Source: an uncultured Bacilli bacterium (lineage in GTDB: Bacteria > Bacillota_I > Bacilli_A > RF39 > UBA660). Taken from it: DNA of 34,810 nucleotides. The translations under genes were made by a program, and so were the position numbers. The notes below the pieces were generated by a model. It did no database searches and had not been told where the DNA came from. It saw nothing but the letters and a program-made list of their open reading frames with translations. Where the stretch lies: positions 1-34,810 of the forward strand of contig CALVSA010000013.1 in assembly GCA_944358825.1 (NCBI GenBank). The letters are read 5' to 3'. This document shows, in pieces, positions 16,654 through 24,067 of this stretch; within the stretch, counting starts at the first letter, position 1; each line of letters starts with the position of its first letter.

Positions 16654-17930
16654 AACAAAAGAAAACCTTAACAGAGCAATTATTTTTAATCTATGTATTA
16701 GTAATTAGTATACTTATAATATCACTAGGATTAGTCCTTCCTAAAACTTTACTTCCAATTTACGAAGAAAACCTTTATAACTATTTAAAACAGCCATTAG
16801 AATTTGTTGAGGATGATATTAGCAATAGTACTATTGATTCTGAAGTAGTCTACATTTTTATAGGTAGTGATAACAATGTTCTAGTGTCTGGAAATATTAA
16901 TTCAGTTATGAAAACTGATGATGTTGAAACTATTTTAACTAAAATTAAAAACGAATATGGAAAGTTCAAATATAAGATAAATACCTACTATTATAATACA
17001 ACCAAAACAGATAATGGCGCCAAAATTGCCATAACCAATGATAAATATATTAATGAAATGCGAAAAGATATGTTACTTAATATCGCCATTGTTATTGGTC
17101 TTACGTTTATAATCGTCTCATTCTTACTAATTAGTTGGTCCAATAGTCTTGTTAGTAGAATAAAGAAATTAAAATACAATGTTGATAATATAGACAATGA
17201 TCATTTTAGAAATGATGTAAATAGTACTTATGATGATGAGATACATACACTAGATACTGCTATTAATAACATGAGAGACTATTTAAAAGAACAAGAAGAG
17301 TATAAAAATCAAATGTATCAAAATATTTCACACGATTTTAAAACACCAATTACAGTTATGAAAGCATATGTGGACGCTACTGAAGATGGCGTTGAAACCA
17401 AGGAAAAAGCATTAGAAATTATTAAAGAACAATTAAATAAATTAGAAATAAAAGTTCACTCCTTATTATATCTAAATAAATTAAATTATTTTAAAGACAA
17501 AAAAGAAAATATGAATGTAAAACATGACGTTAGTTTAACTATCAATGCTGCTGTAGATAAGTTTAAAATTACACGTCCAGATGTTGAATTCGCTCTTGAA
17601 ATTGATAAAAAGAATAAAATTTTCCGTGGTAGTGCCGATATGTGGGAAGCGATTATTGATAACATATTAAATAATTTTATGCGCTATGCCGATAAAAAAG
17701 TATCCATAACAGTAAAAAATAATAAAATAATTTTATATAACGACGGTCCTAAAATAGATGATAACGTCTTAAATAACATATTTACTCCATACGAAAAAGG
17801 GGTCAAGGGTGTCTTTGGCCTAGGACTTTCCATCGTTAAAAAAACACTACACTTTTTGAATTATGATATAGATATTGAAAATGACAAGAAAAAAGGAGTC
17901 AGATTCATTATTAAAGAGAAGAAAAATTAA
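16650..17930 (+). CDS. Sensor histidine kinase, partner of the upstream regulator
   Basis: The 426-residue protein has a membrane helix near residues 12-32, an extracellular domain of about 110 residues, a second helix near 142-165 and a HAMP-like linker. His228 lies in ISHDFKTPI, the N box is NILNNFMRYA, G1 is NDGPKI and G2 is GLGLSIVKK. The D of G1 is kept. The design is a standard two-helix kinase that senses outside the cell. Overlap with the regulator as ATGA indicates coupled translation. Confidence 0.92.
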   Translation: MKQKKTLTEQLFLIYVLVISILIISLGLVLPKTLLPIYEENLYNYLKQPLEFVEDDISNSTIDSEVVYIFIGSDNNVLVSGNINSVMKTDDVETILTKIKNEYGKFKYKINTYYYNTTKTDNGAKIAITNDKYINEMRKDMLLNIAIVIGLTFIIVSFLLISWSNSLVSRIKKLKYNVDNIDNDHFRNDVNSTYDDEIHTLDTAINNMRDYLKEQEEYKNQMYQNISHDFKTPITVMKAYVDATEDGVETKEKALEIIKEQLNKLEIKVHSLLYLNKLNYFKDKKENMNVKHDVSLTINAAVDKFKITRPDVEFALEIDKKNKIFRGSADMWEAIIDNILNNFMRYADKKVSITVKNNKIILYNDGPKIDDNVLNNIFTPYEKGVKGVFGLGLSIVKKTLHFLNYDIDIENDKKKGVRFIIKEKKN

Positions 17931-17945
17931 TTTCTTCTTTTTTTA
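17917..17945 (+). terminator. Terminator of the two-component operon
   Basis: AGAAGAAA pairs with TTTCTTCT across an AATTAA loop, followed by T. It overlaps the end of the kinase gene. Confidence 0.75.
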
Positions 17946-18073
17946 CATAATTATATTAAAAAAATCTGCCAACTTCTTATAGAAATAAACAGAGCAACTG
18001 CTAGGACAAAAGAAATAGTTAGTAATAATTATTAATTAATACAAATATAACATACTTTAAAAGAAAAAGTAAC

Positions 18074-18167
18074 CCTTTCGGATTATTTTTCTGATTAAGG
18101 GATCTCGTACTTAATATACGATTAGAACATTCACACATAAAGTGCTAGGTTCGATACACCTTAAAGG
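18074..18167 (+). pseudogene. tRNA-Leu(TAA)-like relic
   Basis: A perfect 5-bp stem TCGTA/TACGA encloses the seven-base loop CTTAATA, which would place TAA as anticodon. CCTTT (18074) and AAAGG (18163) could pair as a shortened acceptor stem, and GGTTCGATA resembles a T-loop. The T stem does not pair well and no CCA follows. It is at best a decayed tRNA. Otherwise 17946-18240 shows nothing clear. Confidence 0.25.
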
Positions 18168-18240
18168 TCTTTTAATAGTATTATATCATTTTTTATGAAT
18201 TTAAACTATTTATTCTAAATTTTTTCTTTGTTTTCGCGTA

Positions 18241-18354
18241 GTTGTCAAAAGGAAATTGGAATAAAAAAATGAGTTATAAAAATATACTCATTAATCTAAA
18301 AATTGTGACATTTTAATAATGACATTTTTATGACATTTGATGTTGACATTTACA
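18241..18354 (+). mobile_element. Solo IS21 right end
   Basis: This is the second copy of the 118-119-base right-end block of the IS21 element, with the four TGACATTT repeats at 18306, 18320, 18331 and 18344. No istA or istB sequence accompanies it. It begins at the same base as the shared block in copy 1, at the foot of the large hairpin. It may be a deletion remnant or a minimal non-autonomous unit. Confidence 0.85.
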
Positions 18355-18378
18355 TTATGAAATCATTTATTATATAAT
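18350..18378 (+). promoter_or_regulatory. Hybrid promoter at the IS21 border
   Basis: TTACAT, whose first five bases lie inside the IS21 end, and TATAAT in the flank are 17 bases apart. It would drive the small toxin-like gene. Confidence 0.5.
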
Positions 18379-18407
18379 TCTAACAGGAACATTTGATGTG
18401 AGTGTCG

Positions 18408-18436
18408 TCCTCCAATCTTGAGAAAGAAAGGAGGGA
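18408..18436 (+). promoter_or_regulatory. Hairpin that hides the ribosome site
   Basis: TCCTCC (18408-18413) can pair with GGAGGG (18430-18435), the Shine-Dalgarno sequence of the 18442 gene. In addition GAGTGTC (18400-18406) is complementary to GACACTC just after the stop codon (18533-18539). Confidence 0.6.
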
Positions 18437-18441
18437 TAGAA

Positions 18442-18534
18442 ATGAATAAAAGAACTTTTATAATAAAAGTCCTTCGTCTTATTTCTATCATTTTATTACT
18501 CCTTACCTTATTGGTAATAGCAATAAAAATATGA
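18442..18534 (+). CDS. 30-residue hydrophobic peptide, candidate type I toxin
   Basis: The peptide has a basic start (MNKRTFIIKVLR) and a hydrophobic helix of Ile and Leu to the end with a final Lys-Ile. It has a strong AAGGAGGG site eight bases upstream, but this site is locked in a local hairpin. The stop codon begins a stem, TGACACTC with GAGTGTCA (18532-18561), and a long terminator follows. Short membrane peptides with a hidden ribosome site and 5'-3' pairing are typical of type I toxin mRNAs. I do not recognise the family, and the antisense RNA promoter is not evident. A structural or regulatory membrane peptide is the alternative. Confidence 0.55.
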   Translation: MNKRTFIIKVLRLISIILLLLTLLVIAIKI

Positions 18535-18575
18535 CACTCTTTCATCTCTGATTGAGTGTCAACCCTAATTTTATT

Positions 18576-18617
18576 AGAGGCGACATTCACTTTCGGAATC
18601 GAATGTTCCTCTTTTTT
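18576..18617 (+). terminator. Terminator of the toxin-like gene
   Basis: AGAGG and GACATTC pair with GAATGT and CCTCT around a short loop, followed by TTTTTT. It could also overlap the end of an antisense RNA. Confidence 0.8.
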
Positions 18618-18654
18618 ATTTTATGCAAGTTTCCTTGACATATTCATAATAACA

Positions 18655-18679
18655 CAAAAAAGAACTTTTGGCAAGTTCT
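18655..18679 (-). terminator. Terminator of yefM-yoeB
   Basis: AGAACTT and AAGTTCT pair across a five-base loop, and the minus strand continues with six T. Confidence 0.8.
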
Positions 18680-18693
18680 CTATATATAACTCG

Positions 18694-18721
18694 TAAGTTC
18701 GAGTAATTATCAATCTGGTGC
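18694..18721. repeat. 28-bp direct repeat, distal copy
   Basis: Exact copy of 19402-19429. Its last six bases equal the complement of the tRNA-Thr 3' end (GCACCA on the minus strand), but no tRNA body adjoins it. It lies downstream of yoeB on the minus strand. Confidence 0.95.
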
Positions 18722-18773
18722 GTGAGTTATACACGTTTGGAAATTTTTTAGAAGGTTAATTTCTAAAAATACA

Positions 18774-19046
18774 TTATAATTTATCATAATGAGTCCACAT
18801 TCTTAAAATAAATATTTCTTTTTTATTCTCATCTATCTCATATACTAGCCTATGTTGATAACTTATTCTTCTTGAACAAAGACCATTTAAGTTTCCTTTT
18901 AGTTTTTCATATGTTGGTGGTGTTTGATAAGGATCTATTGCTATTAAATCTAGTAATTCTTTTGCTTTACTTTCAAGTCCAGCTTGTTTTAATAATTTTT
19001 TGTCTTTATCGGCTAATTTAGAAAATATTATTTTGTATTCTACCAT
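18774..19046 (-). CDS. yoeB: YoeB-type mRNA interferase toxin
   Basis: YoeB cleaves mRNA on the ribosome and is held in check by YefM. The 90-residue protein has the family end block SRRISYQHRLVYEID followed by ILRMWTHYD, including the catalytic Glu/Arg/His/Tyr region. The length is normal. Its start overlaps the antitoxin gene by seven bases. The reading frame is intact, so the pair may be active. Confidence 0.93.
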   Translation of the reverse strand: MVEYKIIFSKLADKDKKLLKQAGLESKAKELLDLIAIDPYQTPPTYEKLKGNLNGLCSRRISYQHRLVYEIDENKKEIFILRMWTHYDKL

Positions 19047-19294
19047 TTTTCACCTTTTTTATAAACAGTGCAATTATTTTTATCTTCTTTCCTAGCATCA
19101 TTGATAGAGTCTACAAAGCCAGGTATAGAATTTAAATAAATAGTTTCTTCTATATCTCGCCAATCACTTTCTGATAACAATATAGCATTTTCACCTTTAT
19201 TGTTAATTATATTGATTGGATTAAAGCCTTTATTCACATCAGAAACTAATTGAAATAAATTTTGTCTAGCATTAGTTATATTTATAGTATTCAT
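19040..19294 (-). CDS. yefM: YefM/Phd-type antitoxin
   Basis: The 84-residue protein opens with the Phd/YefM DNA-binding fold (INITNARQNLFQLVSDVN, then ENAILLSESDWRDIEETIYLN) and ends in a charged flexible tail that normally wraps the toxin. It represses its own promoter in known systems. A ribosome site GAGGTG lies eight bases upstream. Confidence 0.93.
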   Translation of the reverse strand: MNTINITNARQNLFQLVSDVNKGFNPINIINNKGENAILLSESDWRDIEETIYLNSIPGFVDSINDARKEDKNNCTVYKKGEKW

Positions 19295-19311
19295 ATTTTC
19301 ACCTCAGTTAC

Positions 19312-19340
19312 ATTATAACGTACTTTTTTATGTACGTCAA
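19312..19340 (-). promoter_or_regulatory. yefM-yoeB promoter and operator
   Basis: On the minus strand TTGACG and TATAAT are 17 bases apart. The inverted repeat ACGTAC/GTACGT (19318-19323 and 19332-19337) fills the spacer, and it includes the TGTAC-type core that YefM binds in known operons. Confidence 0.8.
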
Positions 19341-19383
19341 TACTTTTTATATTATTATATGTCAAAATAAAAAATAAATACAT

Positions 19384-19412
19384 AAAAAACTCAAACTTTT
19401 ATAAGTTCGAGT
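19384..19412 (-). terminator. Terminator of the tRNA/tmRNA operon
   Basis: ACTCAAACTT (19389-19398) pairs with AAGTTCGAGT (19403-19412) with one mismatch, and the minus strand continues with T. One arm lies inside the 28-bp repeat. Confidence 0.75.
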
Positions 19413-19429
19413 AATTATCAATCTGGTGC
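19402..19429. repeat. 28-bp direct repeat at the tRNA-Thr 3' end
   Basis: Identical to 18694-18721. It covers GCACCA of tRNA-Thr(GGT) and 22 bases of the downstream terminator region. The two copies bound the yefM-yoeB pair like attachment sites. Confidence 0.95.
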
Positions 19430-19497
19430 CTCTTGTAAGAATCGAACTTACTATTAAGCCTTACCATGGCTTCGTTATGCCATTTAACTAAAGAGGC
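19424..19497 (-). tRNA. tRNA-Thr (anticodon GGT)
   Basis: Acceptor GCCTCTT pairs with AAGAGGC, D stem GTTA/TAAC, anticodon stem AAGCC/GGCTT with loop ATGGTAA, T stem GTAAG/CTTAC with loop TTCGATT. CCA is encoded. The GGT anticodon reads ACC and ACT. Confidence 0.93.
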
Positions 19498-19503
19498 GTC
19501 TAG

Positions 19504-19579
19504 TGGTGCTGAAAATAGGACTTGAACCTACGACCTATCGATTACGAGACGATTGCTCTACCAACTGAGCTATTTCAGC
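19504..19579 (-). tRNA. tRNA-Thr (anticodon CGT)
   Basis: Acceptor GCTGAAA pairs with TTTTCAGC, D stem GCTC/GAGC, anticodon loop CTCGTAA, T arm GTAGG TTCAAGT CCTAT. CCA is encoded. The CGT anticodon reads ACG. Confidence 0.93.
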
Positions 19580-19583
19580 AAAA

Positions 19584-19930
19584 TGGTGGAGTCGAGGGGA
19601 GTTGAACCCCTGTCCAAAAATACCGCGATTTAAACCTCTACAAGTTTAGTCAATTATTAAATTTACAAATAATTTCGTTAATTGACAACCTAATTATTTG
19701 CTAGACTATTATATTCATTATTAGCTATAGTCATTACTAATAATATAGCTTATTATATGAACCCTCAATTTTTCCCATAAGCAAAGAAAACGAGAGCCTG
19801 TAGCTTGTTAACTATGCGTATGCTACAGCATTTCTATTACTGTTTCCAGTTATTTTTATTTTTCCGTAACGTGGAATAACGACTTGCTATCTAAACCCTA
19901 AATATTTCTGTCGAATCCATAACCGACCCC
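19584..19930 (-). ncRNA. ssrA: tmRNA
   Basis: tmRNA rescues stalled ribosomes and adds a degradation tag. The 5' end GGGGTCGGTTATGGATTCGAC and the 3' T-arm GGGGAGTTGAACCCC followed by an encoded CCA are diagnostic, and GGGGTCG pairs with CGACTCC. The tag frame at 19812-19865 reads GKIKITGNSNRNAVAYA, stop. It ends in AVAYA rather than the common ALAA. The gene is four bases upstream of tRNA-Thr(CGT), so tmRNA and both tRNAs are probably cut from one transcript. Confidence 0.95.
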
Positions 19931-19943
19931 ATTTGTCATAAGT

Positions 19944-19973
19944 ATTATATCAAACAAATATTGGTTAAGTCAA
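19944..19973 (-). promoter_or_regulatory. Promoter of the tmRNA/tRNA operon
   Basis: On the minus strand TTGACT and TATAAT are 18 bases apart, 14 bases before the tmRNA 5' end. Confidence 0.8.
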
Positions 19974-20148
19974 GCCTTTTGTCTATAGCAAATATTTAAA
20001 AAGTAATATAATAACAAATCTATCTAACTATATATATTATATTTATACTAACTATAATTATTACAAAATAAAATACTAACAATATATAAATAATTAGAAA
20101 AAATTAAAAAAATTTGATATAATAATTATATCTTAAGAAAGGAGAAGT

Positions 20149-20289
20149 ATGAAGAAATATCGTTGTAAAATATGCGGTTACATTTATGATGATGCCGTAG
20201 AAAAAGTAAAATTTCTAGATCTAGCAGACGATTGGGTTTGTCCTTTATGTGGTGTTGGTAAAGAAATGTTTGAAGAAATAGATGATTAA
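20149..20289 (+). CDS. Rubredoxin-type small iron protein
   Basis: The 46-residue protein has the two iron-binding knuckles [10 protein letters not shown] (residues 6-15) and [11 protein letters not shown] (near 34-44), with the aromatic residues usual for rubredoxin. It carries one Fe(SCys)4 centre and passes electrons, in anaerobes often to oxygen- or peroxide-reducing enzymes. It is slightly shorter than typical rubredoxin, in the loop between knuckles. Start follows AAAGGAGAAGT. It stands alone with its own terminator. A TATAAT lies about 30 bases upstream. Confidence 0.9.
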   Translation: MKKYRCKICGYIYDDAVEKVKFLDLADDWVCPLCGVGKEMFEEIDD

Positions 20290-20312
20290 TACTAATTTTT
20301 TAGTATTTTTTT
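20288..20312 (+). terminator. Rubredoxin terminator
   Basis: AATACTA and TAGTATT pair across ATTTTT, followed by T. Confidence 0.8.
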
Positions 20313-20326
20313 AATTTAATGTATTA

Positions 20327-20355
20327 TTTACAACCCCAATTATCCATGATATAAT
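20327..20355 (+). promoter_or_regulatory. Promoter of the exchanger operon
   Basis: TTTACA and TATAAT are 17 bases apart. Confidence 0.75.
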
Positions 20356-20392
20356 AACAATGTGGAATACTTTATAAGAAGAGGTGAAGTAT

Positions 20393-21346
20393 ATGCTATT
20401 AAATGTAGTACTATTATTAGTAGGATTTATTATTATAATAAAAGCATCTGACGTTTTAGTAAACGCCTCTTCTTCATTAGCTTTAAAACTAGGAATACCC
20501 AAAATTCTAATTGCTCTAACAATTGTATCATTTGGAACATGTGCCCCAGAAGTCGCTATATCATTTCGAAGTGTTAGTAATGGTGATGGCGCTATGGCTT
20601 TTGCTAATGTAATAGGAAGTTGTATTGTTAATGTTTTTCTAATCGTAGGTCTTGCTAGTTTATTTCATCCCATAAAAATAAAACATAATACGATAAAAAA
20701 AGAATTACCAATATTACTAATAGTTACAACAGCATTTTCTATTTTAATGATGGATAGTCTTTTTAATCCATTAACATCTAATGCGTTTTCTCGTGCAGAT
20801 GCCATTATATTAATACTATTATTCTCTTTATTTTTAATATATTTAATTCAAATGTTATTTAGAAAAAATGCTAATCAAGAAGAAGTAATCGAAGCAAAAT
20901 ATTCTCCACCTTTAGCAATAATTTTATTAGTAATATCACTAATACTAATAGTGTATAGTAGTGAATTAATAATAGATTCTGCTAAAAATATTGCTTATAC
21001 TCTAAACATTAGTGAAAAAATAATAACTATGTTTGTAATTGTTGTTGGAACTAGTCTACCAGAAATGATAATGACTATAACAAGCGCTAGAAAAGGCGAA
21101 TTTGACATGGCAATAGGTAATATTATTGGCACAAACATATTTAACGTATGTATAGTCTTAGGACTTCCAATAGCAATTTATGGAGATATAATATTAACAG
21201 GATTTGGCTTTGTCGACATATTAATGGTATTTTTATCATCCTTTATACTACTATTATTTGCGCGAAGCGAAAAAACAATTAATAAAAAAGAAGGGTTAAT
21301 AATGCTTATATATTTTGTGATATATTATATATACTTAATAATTTAA
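20393..21346 (+). CDS. Calcium/cation antiporter (CaCA family, YrbG-like)
   Basis: The 317-residue protein has about ten helices and two alpha-repeats of the Na/Ca exchanger family: FGTCAPEVAISF with GSCIVNVFLIVGL in the first half, and VGTSLPEMIMTI with GTNIFNVCIVLGL in the second. The first repeat has Cys-Ala where Ser-Leu is common. It should export Ca2+ or a related cation against Na+ or H+. The ATG at 20393 is preferred over the in-frame GTG nine bases earlier because GAGGTGA then lies at a normal distance. The next gene follows after 11 bases. Confidence 0.88.
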   Translation: MLLNVVLLLVGFIIIIKASDVLVNASSSLALKLGIPKILIALTIVSFGTCAPEVAISFRSVSNGDGAMAFANVIGSCIVNVFLIVGLASLFHPIKIKHNTIKKELPILLIVTTAFSILMMDSLFNPLTSNAFSRADAIILILLFSLFLIYLIQMLFRKNANQEEVIEAKYSPPLAIILLVISLILIVYSSELIIDSAKNIAYTLNISEKIITMFVIVVGTSLPEMIMTITSARKGEFDMAIGNIIGTNIFNVCIVLGLPIAIYGDIILTGFGFVDILMVFLSSFILLLFARSEKTINKKEGLIMLIYFVIYYIYLII

Positions 21347-21357
21347 AAGGAGAAAAA

Positions 21358-21900
21358 ATGAATACAATAATTGAACAAGCATTATATTATCATGATATAA
21401 AAAACTATGAACAATTAGATAGAATACTTGATAATGAAATAAAAAGTATATTAAATCAAAAAAGACAACAAGAATTTATTAACTATATAAATAACAGTGG
21501 CAATATATGTTTATATAAAATATTAGAAGATAAACAAATATTTACTAATCAAAAATCTTTATATATAGTAAATGAACCATTTATAATTCCAAATGAAGTA
21601 AATAATAAATTACAACTAATTAGTAATGAACAATTAATAACAATATTACAAAAATATAAAAAACTAATGAAATATTATAAAAATATATCAATAAGAGAAG
21701 AACTTTTAAATAAAGAAAATTATATAATAGATACTCTAGTCAATAAAGTAAGTATTCCTAGCGTAAATATAATAGAAGCAATTAATTTATTAGGACACAA
21801 AAAAATAGAGTGTAAATTATCAAATAATCACCCAATTTTAAAAATAAAAACAAAAAAAGGCGAAGCCTATTTACAAGGAATAAAAAAATATAGTTTATAA
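21358..21900 (+). CDS. Unknown soluble protein
   Basis: The 180-residue protein is rich in Lys, Ile, Asn and Leu with no signal peptide or membrane helix. The first half looks helical (QLDRILDNEIKSILNQ). The last 50 residues look like a small alpha/beta domain. I do not recognise it. It is 11 bases after the exchanger and nine bases before the metalloprotease-like gene, with ribosome sites at both starts, so the three are probably co-transcribed. Confidence 0.7.
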   Translation: MNTIIEQALYYHDIKNYEQLDRILDNEIKSILNQKRQQEFINYINNSGNICLYKILEDKQIFTNQKSLYIVNEPFIIPNEVNNKLQLISNEQLITILQKYKKLMKYYKNISIREELLNKENYIIDTLVNKVSIPSVNIIEAINLLGHKKIECKLSNNHPILKIKTKKGEAYLQGIKKYSL

Positions 21901-21909
21901 GAGGTATGT

Positions 21910-23004
21910 ATGGAAGAAATATTAAATTTATTAAAACAATTAGATTATAAAGACTTAATTGCAAATCACATTTTAACCGCAGCCATTGGTACAATAACAG
22001 TTTATAATATAAATACAAAAATTCAAAAGTATAAGATAAAAAAAGATTATAATAAAAAAACAACAATATTAAAACCACCTAAATTAGTATTAAATAAAGA
22101 TGAAGTTGAAAATAACTTTGATATTGAACAATTAAGTGAACAAATAAGAGATGATTTAAAAATATTCATTACAACAATTATGAATAGAAGAGAAGATTTT
22201 GATTATATTGCCTTTTTGAATAATTTAAAAACATTAAAAATAAAGAGTGTTAATTTTGATCGTATTAATATAATTAAAAAACTATTATTCAAACAAGATA
22301 GCAAAATACTAGGAGCCTATAGTAGTTATAATAACTTAATTGAACTATCTAAAGATTATAATAAATCAGTATTTTTTCATGAATTATTTCACACTGCCAG
22401 CAGTGTTAAAACAGAACAAAATACTTACATTGGCTTTGCACAAAGACCAAGTTCAATAGGAGTAGGATTAAACGAAGGCTACACAGAATACTTAACTCAT
22501 AAATATTTTTATGAATTTGAAGAAGTACGAGATAGTTGTTCTTATCTTCTCGAGCAACTAATAGCTAAAGAAATAGAAAGATTAGTCGGTGAAAAACAGA
22601 TGGAAGAGCATTATTTTAATGCTAATCTACTAGGATTAATTACTGAATTAGAGAAATATAATTCTTATAAAAAAATAATAAATTTTATAAAAAATCTAGA
22701 TTTTTTATGTAAATATAGAGTAAATAATTTAGTTGATGAAGATATGATTATAAATAAACTAAATAGTGTTTCTAACTTTTTATTAGAATGTAAAATTAAT
22801 AAAGAATTAAAAAACAACTTAAAAAGCATCCTTTATACTGATAAAGCTGAAGAAATTTATTGTTGCATCAAATATATACGACATGAATTTTCACTTTTTA
22901 TAGAGAATGAAGAAAAAGCAAAATTATTTGAAAATACTATAATTAGTTTAGAAGCATTAAGAGCAATTTATAATTATAAAAAAATAAGTGGAAAAACAAG
23001 ATAA
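21910..23004 (+). CDS. Zincin-type metalloprotease-like protein
   Basis: The 364-residue protein has a zinc-binding motif HELFH at residues 157-161 and NEGYTEYLTHKYF at 188-200, where Glu189 is well placed as the third ligand as in gluzincins. The N-terminal region has one weakly hydrophobic stretch (about 18-34) that could touch the membrane, but there is no clear signal peptide. The rest is helical and Lys-rich. The substrate is unknown. It may act on, or with, the unknown protein encoded just upstream. Catalytic motifs look complete. Confidence 0.65.
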   Translation: MEEILNLLKQLDYKDLIANHILTAAIGTITVYNINTKIQKYKIKKDYNKKTTILKPPKLVLNKDEVENNFDIEQLSEQIRDDLKIFITTIMNRREDFDYIAFLNNLKTLKIKSVNFDRINIIKKLLFKQDSKILGAYSSYNNLIELSKDYNKSVFFHELFHTASSVKTEQNTYIGFAQRPSSIGVGLNEGYTEYLTHKYFYEFEEVRDSCSYLLEQLIAKEIERLVGEKQMEEHYFNANLLGLITELEKYNSYKKIINFIKNLDFLCKYRVNNLVDEDMIINKLNSVSNFLLECKINKELKNNLKSILYTDKAEEIYCCIKYIRHEFSLFIENEEKAKLFENTIISLEALRAIYNYKKISGKTR

Positions 23005-23009
23005 TGTGC

Positions 23010-23015
23010 TATAAT
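23010..23015 (+). promoter_or_regulatory. Extended -10 before the GT2 gene
   Basis: TG, one base, then TATAAT, right after the preceding stop codon and 20 bases before the GT2 start. No good -35 is seen. Confidence 0.45.
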
Positions 23016-23034
23016 ATATCACAAGGAGGAAAAT

Positions 23035-24015
23035 ATGCCAAAAGTAAGTGTTATCGTTCCAGTTTATAATATGGAAAAATACCTAAATAAGTGTATTAGC
23101 ACTATCGCTAGTCAGACCTTAAAAGATATAGAAATAATTGCTATTAATGATGGATCAACTGATAATAGCTTAAAAATATTAGATGATTTATCAAGAAAAT
23201 ATAAAGAGAAATTAAAAATAATTAATCAAAATAATAAAGGAGTAGGATTTTCTAGAAATAAAGGTTTAGAAATAGCTCGTGGTGAATTTATAAAATTTGT
23301 TGATGCTGATGATTATCTAGACTTAAACATATTAGATAGAATGTATACTCTAGCTAAAGAAAATAATGTAGAGTTAGTTCGTGGTAATTATAAAATGATA
23401 ATTGGACCAATAAAAATTAGCAATAAAGCAAATTTTATGAACATAAATGAAAATACAATAATAAATATCGAACAAGATGAAAATTATCTTTTTAATGAAT
23501 CACCAAGTATTGGTAATAAGTTAATGAGTCGAAAACTAATTGGAGATTTAAAATTTAAAGAAAATAGTAAATGGGAAGATTTAAGTTTTGTACCAATTGT
23601 AATTGCAAGTAGTAAAAAAATATTACATTTAAATGAAGATGTATATAATTATCGAGTTGCAGTTAATACGACAATTAAAGATTTTATTTTTAAATTTCCC
23701 AATGTTTTAGATATAATTTTTTGTCTAGATACTATGAGAAGTGAAATGAATAAAAAAGGATTAGACAAAAAATATCAACAACAAATAGAAGATATTTATA
23801 TATTACATACTCTATATAGAATTCAAAATATAGTCAGTTGGCTAAATGCAAGTAAGCAAGAAAAAGAAGAAATAATCGATCACTTAATAGCACTTTTAGA
23901 TATTAAATATCCTAGATGGTATTGTAGTGAAGTAACTGAAGAATTTGAAAAAAAACATAAAATATGTCAAAAATATTTAAATAAAATTAAAACAGATTTA
24001 ACTCGTTATTACTAA
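23035..24015 (+). CDS. GT2-family glycosyltransferase
   Basis: The 326-residue enzyme has the GT-A fold start KVSVIVPVYNMEKYLNKCI, the EIIAINDGSTDNS nucleotide-sugar segment and the metal-binding D-x-D of FVDADDYLD near residue 92. It has no membrane helix and probably adds a sugar to a lipid-linked glycan at the inner face of the membrane. The C-terminal 120 residues look helical. Start follows AAGGAGG. A GT2 and an SGNH hydrolase side by side suggest surface glycan synthesis and modification. Confidence 0.92.
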   Translation: MPKVSVIVPVYNMEKYLNKCISTIASQTLKDIEIIAINDGSTDNSLKILDDLSRKYKEKLKIINQNNKGVGFSRNKGLEIARGEFIKFVDADDYLDLNILDRMYTLAKENNVELVRGNYKMIIGPIKISNKANFMNINENTIINIEQDENYLFNESPSIGNKLMSRKLIGDLKFKENSKWEDLSFVPIVIASSKKILHLNEDVYNYRVAVNTTIKDFIFKFPNVLDIIFCLDTMRSEMNKKGLDKKYQQQIEDIYILHTLYRIQNIVSWLNASKQEKEEIIDHLIALLDIKYPRWYCSEVTEEFEKKHKICQKYLNKIKTDLTRYY

Positions 24016-24016
24016 C

Positions 24017-24044
24017 TTGACAACTATTTTAAAAATAGTATAAT
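24017..24044 (+). promoter_or_regulatory. Promoter with palindromic spacer
   Basis: TTGACA and TATAAT are 16 bases apart. ACTATTTT and AAAATAGT form a perfect palindrome around one A that fills the spacer and takes in the first base of the -10, a likely operator. Confidence 0.75.
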
Positions 24045-24067
24045 AAAGTTAGAAAAGGAGGTCAGAT

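Noticed and set aside
18363..18590. Minus-strand frame of 75 codons over the toxin-like gene
   Set aside because: No ribosome site, and it runs through the hairpins and terminator of the plus-strand gene.
18722..18773. Possible partial tRNA next to the distal 28-bp repeat
   Set aside because: A four-base stem with a seven-base loop can be drawn before the CACCA, but no acceptor partner or anticodon arm exists.
19981..20140. Possible small RNA between tmRNA and rubredoxin
   Set aside because: The stretch is plain AT-rich DNA with the tmRNA and rubredoxin promoters; no stable fold or reading frame is seen.
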